Assembly (NCBI RefSeq): GCF_902806985.1 | Contig: NZ_CADCXY010000006.1 | Coordinates: 52,327-116,326, forward strand | DNA length: 64,000 nucleotides | Direction: 5' to 3' | DNA from: Pseudidiomarina piscicola | Lineage (GTDB): Bacteria; Pseudomonadota; Gammaproteobacteria; Enterobacterales; Alteromonadaceae | In this document: in pieces, positions 1-9,117 of the stretch | Numbering within the stretch: position 1 is the first letter of the stretch | Layout of the letters: the number at the start of each line of letters is the position of its first letter | Program-made: the position numbers and the translations under genes | The notes under the pieces: generated by a model | What the model was told of the DNA's origin: nothing | What the model saw: only the letters and a program-made list of their open reading frames with translations | The model's database searches: none

Positions 1-1
1 C

Positions 2-43
2 GATGGCGCTGATAATTTATTGAAAGAACTAGGTATTCACTAA
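2..43 (+). CDS. 3' end of an unidentified gene
   Basis: Only the last 13 codons of a reading frame (ending in LLKELGIH and a TAA stop) lie in the window. It is called a gene end because a clear rho-independent terminator follows 20 bases after the stop codon. The fragment is too short to assign a family. In enterobacteria the DUF3300 gene yacH lies near lpd and acnB, but this tail does not let me claim either one. Confidence 0.5.
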   Translation, partial: DGADNLLKELGIH

Positions 44-63
44 TAAAATTAGTGGTTTATTGA

Positions 64-92
64 AACACCGCCCATTGAGGCGGTGTTTTTTT
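64..92 (+). terminator. Rho-independent terminator
   Basis: A perfect 9-bp stem (AACACCGCC pairing with GGCGGTGTT) around a 6-base loop is followed by a run of T. It ends transcription of the gene entering from the left edge. Confidence 0.9.
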
Positions 93-112
93 ATCCGCAC
101 AGTGTCACTAAT

Positions 113-140
113 GAACGGTTTCCAGCGTCTATACTCTAAC
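113..140 (+). promoter_or_regulatory. Candidate promoter of the DUF3300 gene, possibly sigma-E type
   Basis: GAACGG at 113-118 and TCTAAC at 135-140 are separated by 16 bases. This resembles the envelope-stress sigma-E pattern (GAACTT, 16, TCTGA). A TATACT at 130-135 could instead be a sigma-70 -10 box, but no good -35 box sits at the right distance. The envelope location of the product fits sigma-E control. The evidence is pattern matching only. Confidence 0.3.
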
Positions 141-177
141 GAGTAGGCGAAATGATTCGCCAAACGGAGGTGATCTC

Positions 178-1713
178 ATGTTCAAACTAAGCATGGCCAA
201 AGCGCCGTTTTTTAAATTTAGTGTGTTATCGCTGGCACTTGCGACGTCGGTCGGTTGCACCGCGATAACCACCGCACATGCCGAGTCGGAAAGTTACTCG
301 GTTAGCACCACCAACGGTGTTTACAGCCAAGCTGACTTAGATCGCATGCTAGCGCCAGTGGCGTTATACCCTGATAGCCTGCTGTCACATATTCTAATAG
401 CTGCTACTTACCCGTTAGAGGTTGTTCAAGCCGAGCGGTGGACCCGTCGAAACGATCACTTATCAGCGCAACAAGCCCTTGAGCAGGCTGATAACGAAAG
501 CTGGGATCCCAGCGTTAAAGCACTGGTTGCGACGCCTGACGTACTCAAGCAGATGAGTGAAAACCTCGAATGGACCCAAGCCGTGGGCGAAGCATTCATA
601 GCGCAACAAGAAGACGTATTAGCCAGTATCCAGGTGCTCCGTGATAAAGCCTATATCGCCGGTAATTTACGCAGTGATGAAACCGTAACGGTGGCGCGCC
701 AAGAACGCACTATTCGTATTGAAACAGTGCGCCGTGAATACGTTTACGTCCCCGTTTATGATGCACGTTATGTTTATGGGCCATGGTGGCATAGAACACC
801 ACCGGTGTACTGGGGCTATCCAGGTTTGTCTGTCTCACTTGGTAGCGGTATCCGCTGGTCGTTCTCGTATCATGTACCACAGTGGTATTTCTTTAGCGAT
901 TTCTACTGGCCCAACCGTTATGTCGTTGTGCATCACCACCATTATCATAATCGTGACCGCCGTGATCATCGTCGTGACCGTCGCGATTATCGGCCCACGC
1001 CAAATGATGGCGACCGATGGCGTCATGATCCTCGCCATCGCCGCAATGTAGACTATCGACATCGCGAGCTGGTGCAAAACCCGCCACCGCGTATAGGTAA
1101 AGAGTCGCCGGGTCGTGTGGTCGGAGCGCCGGTAAAAGACACGCGCCCACCGCAGGTTGAAGTGCGTCGACGTTTACTAGAAGCCGAAGCGCAGCCGCGC
1201 ATGCGTCGGGTTGGCGAAGGTGGTCGTGTCGCAGCTAAGCCGGGTGAGGTGGAACAAAAACCAACCACACCTGTCATGCGTCAACAGCCATTTTATGAGC
1301 AAAAACCGGTGGAGCCGGTAATGCGTCAGCAGCCGCGGTTTGAGCCGAAGCCAAGTGAGCCGGTGATGCGTCAGCAGCCGCGGTTTGAGCCGAAGCCAAG
1401 TGAGCCGGTGATGCGTCAGCAGCCGCGGTTTGAGCCGAAGCCAAGTGAGCCGGTGATGCGTCAGCAGCCGCGGTTTGAGCGAAAGCCAAGTCAGCCGGTA
1501 ATGCGTCAGCAGCCGCGGTTTGAGCCGAAGCCAAGTGAGCCGGTGATGCGTCAGCAGCCGCGGTTTGAGCGAAAGCCAAGTCAGCCGGTAATGCGTCAGC
1601 AGCCGCGATTTGAGCCGAAGCCAAGTCAGCCGGTAATGCGTCAGCAGCCGACGATGGAAGCGAAGCCAGTACGCCAGCCAACAAAGAGTAAAGAAGCTAG
1701 TCATATCGATTGA
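178..1713 (+). CDS. DUF3300 domain envelope protein with C-terminal tandem repeat (YacH-like)
   Basis: A 511-residue exported protein of unknown function. The start is fixed by GGAGGTGA five bases before ATG. An N-terminal signal peptide is followed either by a weak lipobox (SVGC, Cys27) or by signal peptidase I cleavage after AHA near residue 35. Residues about 50-250 match the DUF3300 family, rich in Trp and Tyr (for example LDRMLAPVALYPDSLL). A His/Arg/Asp-rich linker follows, then nine 15-residue repeats with the core PVMRQQP, and a short tail. E. coli YacH has the same arrangement of a DUF3300 domain plus a repetitive tail. The repeat units are nearly identical at DNA level, so copy number may vary between strains. 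The repeats are proline-rich and basic, which suggests a disordered segment that binds an anionic partner in the envelope; that role is inferred. Confidence 0.85.
   Translation: MFKLSMAKAPFFKFSVLSLALATSVGCTAITTAHAESESYSVSTTNGVYSQADLDRMLAPVALYPDSLLSHILIAATYPLEVVQAERWTRRNDHLSAQQALEQADNESWDPSVKALVATPDVLKQMSENLEWTQAVGEAFIAQQEDVLASIQVLRDKAYIAGNLRSDETVTVARQERTIRIETVRREYVYVPVYDARYVYGPWWHRTPPVYWGYPGLSVSLGSGIRWSFSYHVPQWYFFSDFYWPNRYVVVHHHHYHNRDRRDHRRDRRDYRPTPNDGDRWRHDPRHRRNVDYRHRELVQNPPPRIGKESPGRVVGAPVKDTRPPQVEVRRRLLEAEAQPRMRRVGEGGRVAAKPGEVEQKPTTPVMRQQPFYEQKPVEPVMRQQPRFEPKPSEPVMRQQPRFEPKPSEPVMRQQPRFEPKPSEPVMRQQPRFERKPSQPVMRQQPRFEPKPSEPVMRQQPRFERKPSQPVMRQQPRFEPKPSQPVMRQQPTMEAKPVRQPTKSKEASHID
1270..1674 (+). 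repeat. 45-bp in-frame tandem repeat, nine units
   Basis: Nine consecutive 45-base units begin at 1270 and encode PVMRQQP followed by RFEPKPS(E/Q) variants. The first and last units are divergent, while the inner seven differ by only a few bases. This fits recent expansion by slippage or unequal recombination. Two unit types (E/P and Q/R variants) alternate in the second half, which suggests duplication of a two-unit block. Confidence 0.95.
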
Positions 1714-1718
1714 AGAGC

Positions 1719-1749
1719 AAAAAAAAGCACGCTGCTGGGCAGCGTGCTT
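1719..1749 (-). terminator. Rho-independent terminator of the M16 peptidase gene
   Basis: A perfect 10-bp stem (1725-1734 with 1740-1749, loop of five) has an A-run on its left, which is the U-tract for leftward transcription. It lies between two convergent genes. On the + strand only a short TTG follows, so it works mainly for the minus strand. Confidence 0.88.
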
Positions 1750-1778
1750 GATTGAAAGCAGTGGTTGAGAATGTCTCG

Positions 1779-4667
1779 CTACTGCTTTTTCATTTCTTGG
1801 TGAAAAGCATCAAACTGCTCGACCAATGTTTGTGAATCAAAGTTTGCAAATGGTTGTTCAGCAAACTTCGTGCCACGCATCTGTACACTGATCCGCGGTG
1901 CCGCTGAGTTCAGCATGGTTTCGCTATAGAAGGCCTTAACATCAGCTAAGGTGACTTGTTCGACAGCGTCAATTAACTGTTGTTGACTGTTGAAGTCATA
2001 GTCTTCGCGATACCAGTCGGCCAGCAGAGGGCCAAGTTCTTCTTGAAGGTTCTTAGGTGGCTCTTTTAGAGTTACCAAAGTACTGGTTTTCAGCTGCTGG
2101 AACTCTTCTTCACTTAGCTGCTCAAGTTCGTTCGCGTACTCCGTTTTAAACTGCTCAAAGCGCTCCTGCATTGCTGCAACGTCTTTAACTGGTGTTTGAA
2201 TATACATGGCAAAGCCAGTGTAATCCTCTAACCGTGTCGCGGTTCCGCCCACAGCATAAGCAAGTTGCTCTTCGGTGCGTAAGCGGTCGAAGGCTACATT
2301 ACTAAAGTGCCCCCTTAGCACGGTGGCGGCGGCATAGGTCGCATAACCGGGCGTCAGGTTCATATGTACGTCAATCAAGCCGACATCTGCGACATCGATA
2401 TCTTGTTGCCAAACCAAGTGCTTGTTTGCTTCAGGCTGCCAGAACGCTGCGCGATGGTAATCGCTGGCTGTAGCTTTTTCAGGAAGCGCATCCGCTAAGG
2501 TGGTGACAACATTTTCTAACGCAGCTTTGTTGTAATTACCAAAAGCGAAGATACGCAGCTGATGCTTAGCGATGAACTCGTTCATGAACACCTGCAAATC
2601 GGTGGCGCTAAGCGACTGTGCAGTTTCAATCAACGTATCGGTCGCGTAATTGCCTTCGCGAATAAGTTTATTGTAAGCCCCAAAGGCTTGATAAAACGGA
2701 AATTGCTTGCCTTGATTATTGAGTGCGCGAACATAGCGGTCAACAGCTTGATTAAATGCCTGCGGCTCTACATCAATGAGTAACCCTGCTAATGCCTGCT
2801 CAAGCAATACCGGCTGCTTATCGGTAAAACCGCCAATCCTTAACGTTAGGCCTGTTCCTGCAGAGAGTGACAGTTGCATACCGGCAATGCCCGCCTCGGT
2901 GGCGAGTGCGCTCTGTTGCAAACTGTATAGGTCGCGCCATAAAGCTAACAGCACATCGGCTTTAGCTGAGGTTAAGGGTTCAGCGCTGTTCATGTGAATA
3001 TTCAATAATCCACGCGGCTGTTGCGAAAACGCTTCGCTGGGGTAATGCCATACGCTGACCTGATCGTTTTCAATAACCACTTCTGGTTTTTCGCGTTGCT
3101 GGCTCGCAACAATCGCGAAGTCTTCTGGCAGCATCCGGTTGACCGCCGGCAAGGCTAAATCAACCATGGGCGGCTGTTGCCAAGCAGCTTGTTCAGCTGC
3201 AGAAATATCGACGACTTGGTATTTACCGTCGTAATAGTGCAGCTCGCTATCGTGCGGCTCCTGTTTACTGACATACCAAACACGCAGGCGCTCAGGTGTG
3301 AGTTGATCCAGCACATTATGAATGGCTTGTGCGTCAAACTCTTGGTAGTGGAATGGTGCCGCGATGGCCATTTCGGCAGGTACATTTTGCATTGCTTCAG
3401 AGAGGCTAGACACATAACCAAACTCGTCAGACTTTTCTAAGAAGCGGAACTGATTGGTAAGACTGGTTTTAATCTCGCTGTAATATTTTTCATCGACACC
3501 TTGGTTTTTGATGAGCTCAATATAGCTCATCAGTAACGATGTAATTTGCTCGCGATGCTCAAGGCCCGTATCGGTCAGGTTCACGTCAATTTGCAAAACA
3601 CCGTAATTACCATAATAGGTTGGGCTTGCTGAAGCGTTAAGGCTCGAAACAAGGCCTAACTCTTTCAGTTCATAGGCCGGTGCTCCAGGCATTTCTGAAC
3701 CCAGCAAATAAGTAATAAAGCGGTTCGGCTTCACCGCGTACGCGTCGCTATTATCATCAATAATAAACTCTAGCCGCAATTGTTTGATATCTTGATTAGG
3801 CACATAGTGGATACGCTTGCCACCTACCTCAGAGAAATCAATGGTCGCGCTGACGTTTGGCTCCGCAATTTGGGCGTTTTCGATTGCGCTAAAGTGTTTT
3901 ACGGCAAGGCGCTCAAGCTCCGCGAGTGACTGGTTACCAAGCAACGCAACTTTCATGATGTTTGCCGAGTAGAAACGCTCATAAAACGCGACCGTTTCAG
4001 CATGCAAGCTGCTGCCTTCCTTATCACCTAGCGAATCAAGGTTGCCTATCAAGAAACGGTTGGCTGGGTGGTCACCAAGTAGATTGCGCGCCAGTTTGAA
4101 TTGACCAAAATAGTCCATTTCTCGGCGCATCGACCATTCGGCATTCACCGCATTCTTCTCTTTGTCCGTGTACTCTGGGTAAAGCATAGGGGCTTTGAAG
4201 AAGTCAGAAAAGCGATCGAGTGCCTCGTCGACGGCGTCGTTGTTAACACTGAACATGTATTTGGTGATATCCAGCCAGGTTGAGGCATTTTGACTGCCGC
4301 CGTTAGCGGTCATAAATGCTGAGTAACCTTTGGTATCGGGATACCGTTCAGTGCCTAAAAACAACATATGTTCTAAGTAGTGAGCCATGCCCTGCTGCGA
4401 CATCGGATCATGAAGCAAACCAACACCCACACTCAGTGCGGCTGCAGATTTCTCGGTACTTGGGTCGGAAATCAACATGACTTCAAGTTGATTCGGTAAG
4501 ACAATGGTCTTATAGGCCCGTTCGTCGTTCGGTGATGTAATGACCGATGATGCGGCTTGGGCTTGCTGTTCGGCAACGGTATTGGCGTCGCTAGGAGCGT
4601 TCATGGGGCTGCTGCAACCAGCTAGTAGCGCCATGCTTATGGCACTGCTTAGAAATAAGCGTTTCAT
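1779..4667 (-). CDS. M16 family zinc metallopeptidase, pitrilysin-like lipoprotein
   Basis: Predicted periplasmic zinc peptidase of the insulinase/pitrilysin family that degrades peptides. At 962 residues it has the length of E. coli protease III. The inverted zinc motif HxxEH is at residues 96-100 (HYLEH) and the third ligand glutamate at 177 (NAEW), 77 residues on as in the family. Two peptidase halves and the inactive C-terminal domains are all present. Unlike E. coli PtrA, it starts with a lipoprotein signal (LLAGC, Cys18), so it is probably membrane-anchored. It is a monocistronic gene with its own terminator. With the DPP-IV-like and oligopeptidase genes nearby it fits an organism that feeds on peptides. 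The family is certain; the substrate is not. Confidence 0.93.
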   Translation of the reverse strand: MKRLFLSSAISMALLAGCSSPMNAPSDANTVAEQQAQAASSVITSPNDERAYKTIVLPNQLEVMLISDPSTEKSAAALSVGVGLLHDPMSQQGMAHYLEHMLFLGTERYPDTKGYSAFMTANGGSQNASTWLDITKYMFSVNNDAVDEALDRFSDFFKAPMLYPEYTDKEKNAVNAEWSMRREMDYFGQFKLARNLLGDHPANRFLIGNLDSLGDKEGSSLHAETVAFYERFYSANIMKVALLGNQSLAELERLAVKHFSAIENAQIAEPNVSATIDFSEVGGKRIHYVPNQDIKQLRLEFIIDDNSDAYAVKPNRFITYLLGSEMPGAPAYELKELGLVSSLNASASPTYYGNYGVLQIDVNLTDTGLEHREQITSLLMSYIELIKNQGVDEKYYSEIKTSLTNQFRFLEKSDEFGYVSSLSEAMQNVPAEMAIAAPFHYQEFDAQAIHNVLDQLTPERLRVWYVSKQEPHDSELHYYDGKYQVVDISAAEQAAWQQPPMVDLALPAVNRMLPEDFAIVASQQREKPEVVIENDQVSVWHYPSEAFSQQPRGLLNIHMNSAEPLTSAKADVLLALWRDLYSLQQSALATEAGIAGMQLSLSAGTGLTLRIGGFTDKQPVLLEQALAGLLIDVEPQAFNQAVDRYVRALNNQGKQFPFYQAFGAYNKLIREGNYATDTLIETAQSLSATDLQVFMNEFIAKHQLRIFAFGNYNKAALENVVTTLADALPEKATASDYHRAAFWQPEANKHLVWQQDIDVADVGLIDVHMNLTPGYATYAAATVLRGHFSNVAFDRLRTEEQLAYAVGGTATRLEDYTGFAMYIQTPVKDVAAMQERFEQFKTEYANELEQLSEEEFQQLKTSTLVTLKEPPKNLQEELGPLLADWYREDYDFNSQQQLIDAVEQVTLADVKAFYSETMLNSAAPRISVQMRGTKFAEQPFANFDSQTLVEQFDAFHQEMKKQ

Positions 4668-4806
4668 AGATTAAGTTCTCTTTGGTAACGAACGGAGACG
4701 TTAACGGGCGAGTTAACGAAAAATAAGTTATCAGCAGAGTGTAAAGCGAGTTGCCCTTGTTTGGCAGCGTAGAAGCTTAAGATAAACGATAGCTTTGTAA
4801 CAAAAT

Positions 4807-5838
4807 TTAACTATGCGCTACTTTGACGCAGTTTCGACCGGCCTCTTTGGCTCTATAAAGCGCCCGGTCAGCACGAATAAAGGTTTGCTCGGCGGGAATC
4901 TCTTTACCAAGCTCTGCAAGCCCAAAGCTCATCGTTAAGGGTTGTGCAAAAGGCGTGCCGTGGTCAGCGATATATCGCCTTAACAAATCGCTATAGTGCT
5001 GCGCTTGCGTCAGCGTGTAATTAGGTAGAATCAGCATAAATTCTTCGCCACCCCAGCGGCCAATAATGCCGTCGTCGCGGGTGAAGTTGCGCAGTAATGT
5101 GGCGGCATGCTGAAGCACTTTGTCACCTTGAATATGGCCTAACTGGTCATTGATCGATTTGAAATCATCAATATCAGCGATGACCACTATCGAACGCTTC
5201 AGCTGACCTGAGCTGACCAACTGATGTTGCTCTGCGACCACTGCGTCGAGTTTTATGCGGTTATATAGCCCGGTTAATTTATCAGTCATCGACTGTCGCT
5301 CTAGTTGTCGATAGGCAGACTCACGTGACCCCTCGTAAAATCGAAACAAAAACCACAGTGCAATGCACACTTCTGTGATATTTAACAGTCCACTGATGCT
5401 AAATGCGCGAGGCTCAGCTGATGGTAGCTGCAACGCCATGAAAACAATCACATAAAGAAACAACGCCGCTGTCAGCCATGCACCTACAGCTCTGCCAAGT
5501 AAGAAAAACATAATAGGCGGCAGAATCATGACCCACAGCACTGAGTAGCTTTCACCGTTAGCGAGGTGAATAAACATCAGGACATTGAATGTAACTGCCG
5601 CACAGGTTAGCCATGAGGTGCGTAGTAACTGTTTGGACCGTTGAAAGTAGATAAGTAGCAACAGCGCTACAATCGCACTGACAAAGTTAAAGGCCGCAAT
5701 GTCAAAACGTTCAAACGCAAATATATTGATCGTACCGATAAGTAGCGAAAACACACCGATAATTTTTAGTACGGCGCGCAGTAACTGTGACTGGTGAACA
5801 AACGGCTGTTCGGAAGGTGTGGGCACGTTTAACTGCAT
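4807..5838 (-). CDS. Membrane-anchored diguanylate cyclase (GGDEF)
   Basis: Synthesises c-di-GMP. Residues about 20-170 hold five or six hydrophobic segments, and residues about 180-343 form a GGDEF domain with the active-site signature GGEEF in GRWGGEEFMLIL. The inhibitory RxxD site is not intact: the Arg is present nine residues before GGEEF but Gly replaces the Asp at -6, so product inhibition may be weak. There is no EAL domain. The start codon lies two bases after the stop of the upstream CBS/DUF21 gene, so the two genes are probably co-transcribed and translationally coupled. The signal sensed by the membrane part is unknown. Confidence 0.93.
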   Translation of the reverse strand: MQLNVPTPSEQPFVHQSQLLRAVLKIIGVFSLLIGTINIFAFERFDIAAFNFVSAIVALLLLIYFQRSKQLLRTSWLTCAAVTFNVLMFIHLANGESYSVLWVMILPPIMFFLLGRAVGAWLTAALFLYVIVFMALQLPSAEPRAFSISGLLNITEVCIALWFLFRFYEGSRESAYRQLERQSMTDKLTGLYNRIKLDAVVAEQHQLVSSGQLKRSIVVIADIDDFKSINDQLGHIQGDKVLQHAATLLRNFTRDDGIIGRWGGEEFMLILPNYTLTQAQHYSDLLRRYIADHGTPFAQPLTMSFGLAELGKEIPAEQTFIRADRALYRAKEAGRNCVKVAHS

Positions 5839-5840
5839 AG

Positions 5841-6854
5841 CTACTCAGGCTTTATGCGTTGCGCCCAGCGCTGCTTGGCATAACGCCTCAGGCTAGGAAT
5901 GGTGTCTGTTTCGTCCATAATTGGTTGGCCAAGAATGGTCTCAATGATGTCCTCTAACGTAATTAAGCCGAGCCAAGAACCGTGCTCATCAAAGACGACC
6001 GCGAGGTGCTGACGCTTTTCGAGCAATAAGGTGAGTGCGCTTTCTAAATCAACACTGGGGCTTACTACTTCAACGTCGCGAATCAGTGAACTGACAACTT
6101 GGTCGTGTTGCGATTCGAGAGCTTCGTTACGCAACAGAATACCGTGCGGTATTTCGTTTTCATCAATGACCGGGAAGCGTGAGTAGGGCAAAGCTTTAAC
6201 CTGCTCTAAAAAGTCACCCACTGTAGCGTCGGGGTGTACAGCTTCACAGACCGTACGTGGGGTCATTGCGGTACTTACTTTAATTGAGTGCAAATCGAGA
6301 ATGTTACTGATCACGCGTTTTTCGTCATCATCAATCGCTTTTTGCTCGTTACCCACGATGGCAAGGGCTTTTATTTCGGCGCGAACATCAATGTCGTGGG
6401 CGTTGCCGCCTATTCGCTTGGTGATTTGATCAGAGGCCCAAATGAAAGGCTTCAAGCCCGTGATCATGGTGTTCAAAAGTGCTGGGAGCATGGGGGCCAA
6501 GCCACGCCAAAACTTTGCACCGATGGTTTTGGGAATAATTTCAGAGAGCACTAAAATCAGTAACGTCATGACCGCCGAGGCGATCGCCAGGTAACCATCG
6601 CCAAAGACCACGCCCACCTGGGCGCCAACACCGGCTGCACCGACGGTGTGAGCGATGGTATTTAGCGTTAAGATGGCCGCTAAGGGCCGGTCGATGTTGG
6701 CTTTCAAACCTTGTAATTGTTGATGTAAATGCGGGCGATGCTCGCGGAGTTGTGCGATATAGCTTGGCGTTATTGAAAGCAGCGCAGCCTCAAGAATCGA
6801 GCAGAGAAAGGAAATGCCAATCGCAATAAACGCAAAAACAATCAGTAAAAACAT
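5841..6854 (-). CDS. CNNM/CorC-type membrane protein with DUF21 and CBS pair
   Basis: Hemolysin C/CorC/CNNM family protein, linked to magnesium and other cation transport. Residues about 1-170 form the DUF21 membrane domain with three or four helices (FLLIVFAFIAIGISFLCSIL at the start). Residues about 195-320 form two CBS domains beginning at the conserved TAMTPRT. At 337 residues it lacks the C-terminal CorC_HlyC domain of longer relatives, like the short YfjD/YhdP-type proteins. It is the first gene of a pair with the diguanylate cyclase. The cation moved is not determined by the sequence. Confidence 0.88.
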   Translation of the reverse strand: MFLLIVFAFIAIGISFLCSILEAALLSITPSYIAQLREHRPHLHQQLQGLKANIDRPLAAILTLNTIAHTVGAAGVGAQVGVVFGDGYLAIASAVMTLLILVLSEIIPKTIGAKFWRGLAPMLPALLNTMITGLKPFIWASDQITKRIGGNAHDIDVRAEIKALAIVGNEQKAIDDDEKRVISNILDLHSIKVSTAMTPRTVCEAVHPDATVGDFLEQVKALPYSRFPVIDENEIPHGILLRNEALESQHDQVVSSLIRDVEVVSPSVDLESALTLLLEKRQHLAVVFDEHGSWLGLITLEDIIETILGQPIMDETDTIPSLRRYAKQRWAQRIKPE

Positions 6855-6950
6855 GGTTACCTACTAACCAAAAGAATGAACATGAAGCAATCTTGTGAAA
6901 TTAGCACAGAGATGGTTAGCTAAGCTAGTACCAATACGATAAAGGTTAAA

Positions 6951-7655
6951 GTGAAACTGATGAAATTTAGTTACTTTTATGACCGCGCGTTGGCGAGAAA
7001 AGGGCCAAAAGAACTACAGGCTCGACTGCCAAAACTACCTCCAGTGGAACAGCTCGTACAACATGATGACGCTTTTTACTTGGCGGAAATGACGCGAGGG
7101 ATTTTCCGAGCGGGCTTTGTCTGGCGTATTATTGACGCTAAATGGAGCGGTTTTGAACAGGCTTTTAGCGGCTTTGTGCCCCTGTATTGGCAACAGGTTC
7201 CGCCCGATCGCCTTGAGTCGCTAGCAAATGACGAACGTATTGTGCGCAACTGGCAAAAAATTAACACCGTTCCTGTGAACGCACGGATGATTGTCGAAGT
7301 AGCGGAGCGCCATGGTAGCTTCGGAAAGTTTCTAGCCGATTGGCCATCGTCGGAGCAATTCGAACTACTTCATTTTTTCAAAAAAAATGGTTCCCGACTT
7401 GCCGGCGCAACAGCGCAGCACTTTTTGCGCCGTGTTGGCTGGGATGGCTTTGTACTGTCGCCCGACGTGGTCACCGCATTGAAGAACCACAACCTGTTGG
7501 ATGCATCACCCACCAGTCAAAAAGGACTGCGTCAGGTGCAGCAAGTGTTCAATCAGTGGCATGAGGAAACGGGTCTACCGTACAGTCACCTGTCGCGGAT
7601 TGTGTCGATGACCCTTGATGCTGCGTCTGCCGAGCGCAAGCCTGCACGCCGCTAA
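6951..7655 (+). CDS. DNA-3-methyladenine glycosylase I family protein
   Basis: A 234-residue protein of the Adenine_glyco family (Tag-like, helix-hairpin-helix glycosylases). Recognisable family features are the region around [24 protein letters not shown] and the later segment [17 protein letters not shown]. It diverges from classical Tag, and I do not see the usual zinc-binding Cys/His set, so activity on 3-methyladenine is not assured. The start is GTG at 6951, with AAAGG six bases upstream. ATG at 6960 would leave a poor spacing. The 3' end overlaps the convergent gorA by four bases. Confidence 0.78.
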   Translation: MKLMKFSYFYDRALARKGPKELQARLPKLPPVEQLVQHDDAFYLAEMTRGIFRAGFVWRIIDAKWSGFEQAFSGFVPLYWQQVPPDRLESLANDERIVRNWQKINTVPVNARMIVEVAERHGSFGKFLADWPSSEQFELLHFFKKNGSRLAGATAQHFLRRVGWDGFVLSPDVVTALKNHNLLDASPTSQKGLRQVQQVFNQWHEETGLPYSHLSRIVSMTLDAASAERKPARR

Positions 7656-9007
7656 CGCAGCGTGACAAACTCTTCGGCACTGGTTGGGTGCAATGCAACG
7701 GTGGCATCGAAGTCAGCCTTCGTTGCGCCCATTTTCATTGCTACCGCGAAGCCTTGTAAAATTTCGTCCATACCTTCGCCGATACCATGAATACCAACGA
7801 CTTTTTCATCGGGCCCGGTGCATATGAGCTTAAAGGTACTGAGTGCTCGGTGCGGTGTTACTGCATTGTACATAGCCGCAAACTTGGAGTTATACACTGT
7901 TACATTACCATCGCCATACTTGGCGACCGCTTCAACTTCCGTTAAACCCACGGTGCCAATCGGCGGGTGACTAAATACGATGGTTGGGATTTGCGTGTAA
8001 TCCATGTGCACATCGCCGAGCTCGGGGTTAAATAGCCGTTCTGCTAACAAGCGGCCCGCTTTAATCGCTACTGGGGTCAATTGGGCTTCGCCGGTAATAT
8101 CGCCGACCGCATAAATACCTTTCACATTGGTGTTTTGGTATTTATCGGTGCGGATAAAGCCAACCGGGTCAACTTCAACGCCTGCCGCCTCAAGGTTAAT
8201 TTTGTCAGTTGCAGGTTCGCGGCCAATAGCCCAAACCAGGCAATCAACATCTTCAAGGATTTCGCCACTTTGGGTATGAATTTGCAGCAGCCCGTTATCG
8301 TCTTTGACGACTTTCGCAACATTGGTATTGGTGTGCAGCGTAGGGCCGTCTAACGCTAGGCGCTCAAGGAGAGCTTCAGTAATGTCTTCATCAAAGTGAC
8401 GCAGAGGGCGATCGCGGCGCACCAATAAATGGCTATCGCTACCCAGAGCGTGTAGAACACCTGCGATTTCAACCGCAATGTAACCGGCACCCACCACAAC
8501 AGCTTTGTTGGGGCGTTCTTCGAGCGCGAAGAAACCATCTGAGTCAATACCGTACTCAGCACCTTCACAGTCAGGAATCGTGGCTCTGCCGCCTACGGCA
8601 ATGGTAATATGGTCAGCGGTGATGTGCTCACCATCGACCTCGACCGTGTTAGCATCTACAAAGCGGGCAAAGCCTTCAATAAACTCAACACCATTGCTTT
8701 CGAAACCTCTTTTGTAGCCGCCATGAATGCGCTCAATGTAGGCTTCGCGGTTGTTGACCAAGGTTTTCCAGTTAAAGCCGTTTTGCTGCAAATCGAAACC
8801 GTAGGCTTCGCTGTACTTGATGGCTTCAGCAATGTGAGCACCGTACCACATTACTTTTTTCGGCACGCAACCAACGTTGACGCAGGTTCCACCGACCGCT
8901 TTAGCTTCAATAACGGCGGACTTAGCACCGCGAATTGCCGCGCGATTTGCGGATGCAATACCTCCGCTACCAGCGCCAATTGCTAAATAATCATAATGTC
9001 GAGCCAT
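7652..9007 (-). CDS. gorA: Glutathione-disulfide reductase
   Basis: NADPH-dependent flavoenzyme that regenerates reduced glutathione in the cytoplasm. The 451 residues match E. coli Gor (450). It has an N-terminal FAD-binding GAGSGG motif, the redox-active disulfide Cys42/Cys47 in [13 protein letters not shown], a central NADPH-binding [11 protein letters not shown], and the C-terminal catalytic His in HPTSAEE. The active-site context (GCVPKK) separates it from lipoamide dehydrogenase. In E. coli, gor neighbours rlmJ and prlC, and both genes occur in this window too. Confidence 0.96.
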   Translation of the reverse strand: MARHYDYLAIGAGSGGIASANRAAIRGAKSAVIEAKAVGGTCVNVGCVPKKVMWYGAHIAEAIKYSEAYGFDLQQNGFNWKTLVNNREAYIERIHGGYKRGFESNGVEFIEGFARFVDANTVEVDGEHITADHITIAVGGRATIPDCEGAEYGIDSDGFFALEERPNKAVVVGAGYIAVEIAGVLHALGSDSHLLVRRDRPLRHFDEDITEALLERLALDGPTLHTNTNVAKVVKDDNGLLQIHTQSGEILEDVDCLVWAIGREPATDKINLEAAGVEVDPVGFIRTDKYQNTNVKGIYAVGDITGEAQLTPVAIKAGRLLAERLFNPELGDVHMDYTQIPTIVFSHPPIGTVGLTEVEAVAKYGDGNVTVYNSKFAAMYNAVTPHRALSTFKLICTGPDEKVVGIHGIGEGMDEILQGFAVAMKMGATKADFDATVALHPTSAEEFVTLR

Positions 9008-9117
9008 GCGTTGTACTCCTGTTACATGCTAATCTGTGTCTAAATTATGGCGTTATGATCGCCTAAAATGAGCCTCTGTGCAATGCAAGCTACCGCTACA
9101 GCGAGACCAAAGAACCG

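Noticed and set aside
1177..1704. Long antisense frames across the DUF3300 repeat (175 and 136 residues)
   Set aside because: They are open only because the 45-base unit repeats in all frames. They have no signal, domain or ribosome binding site.
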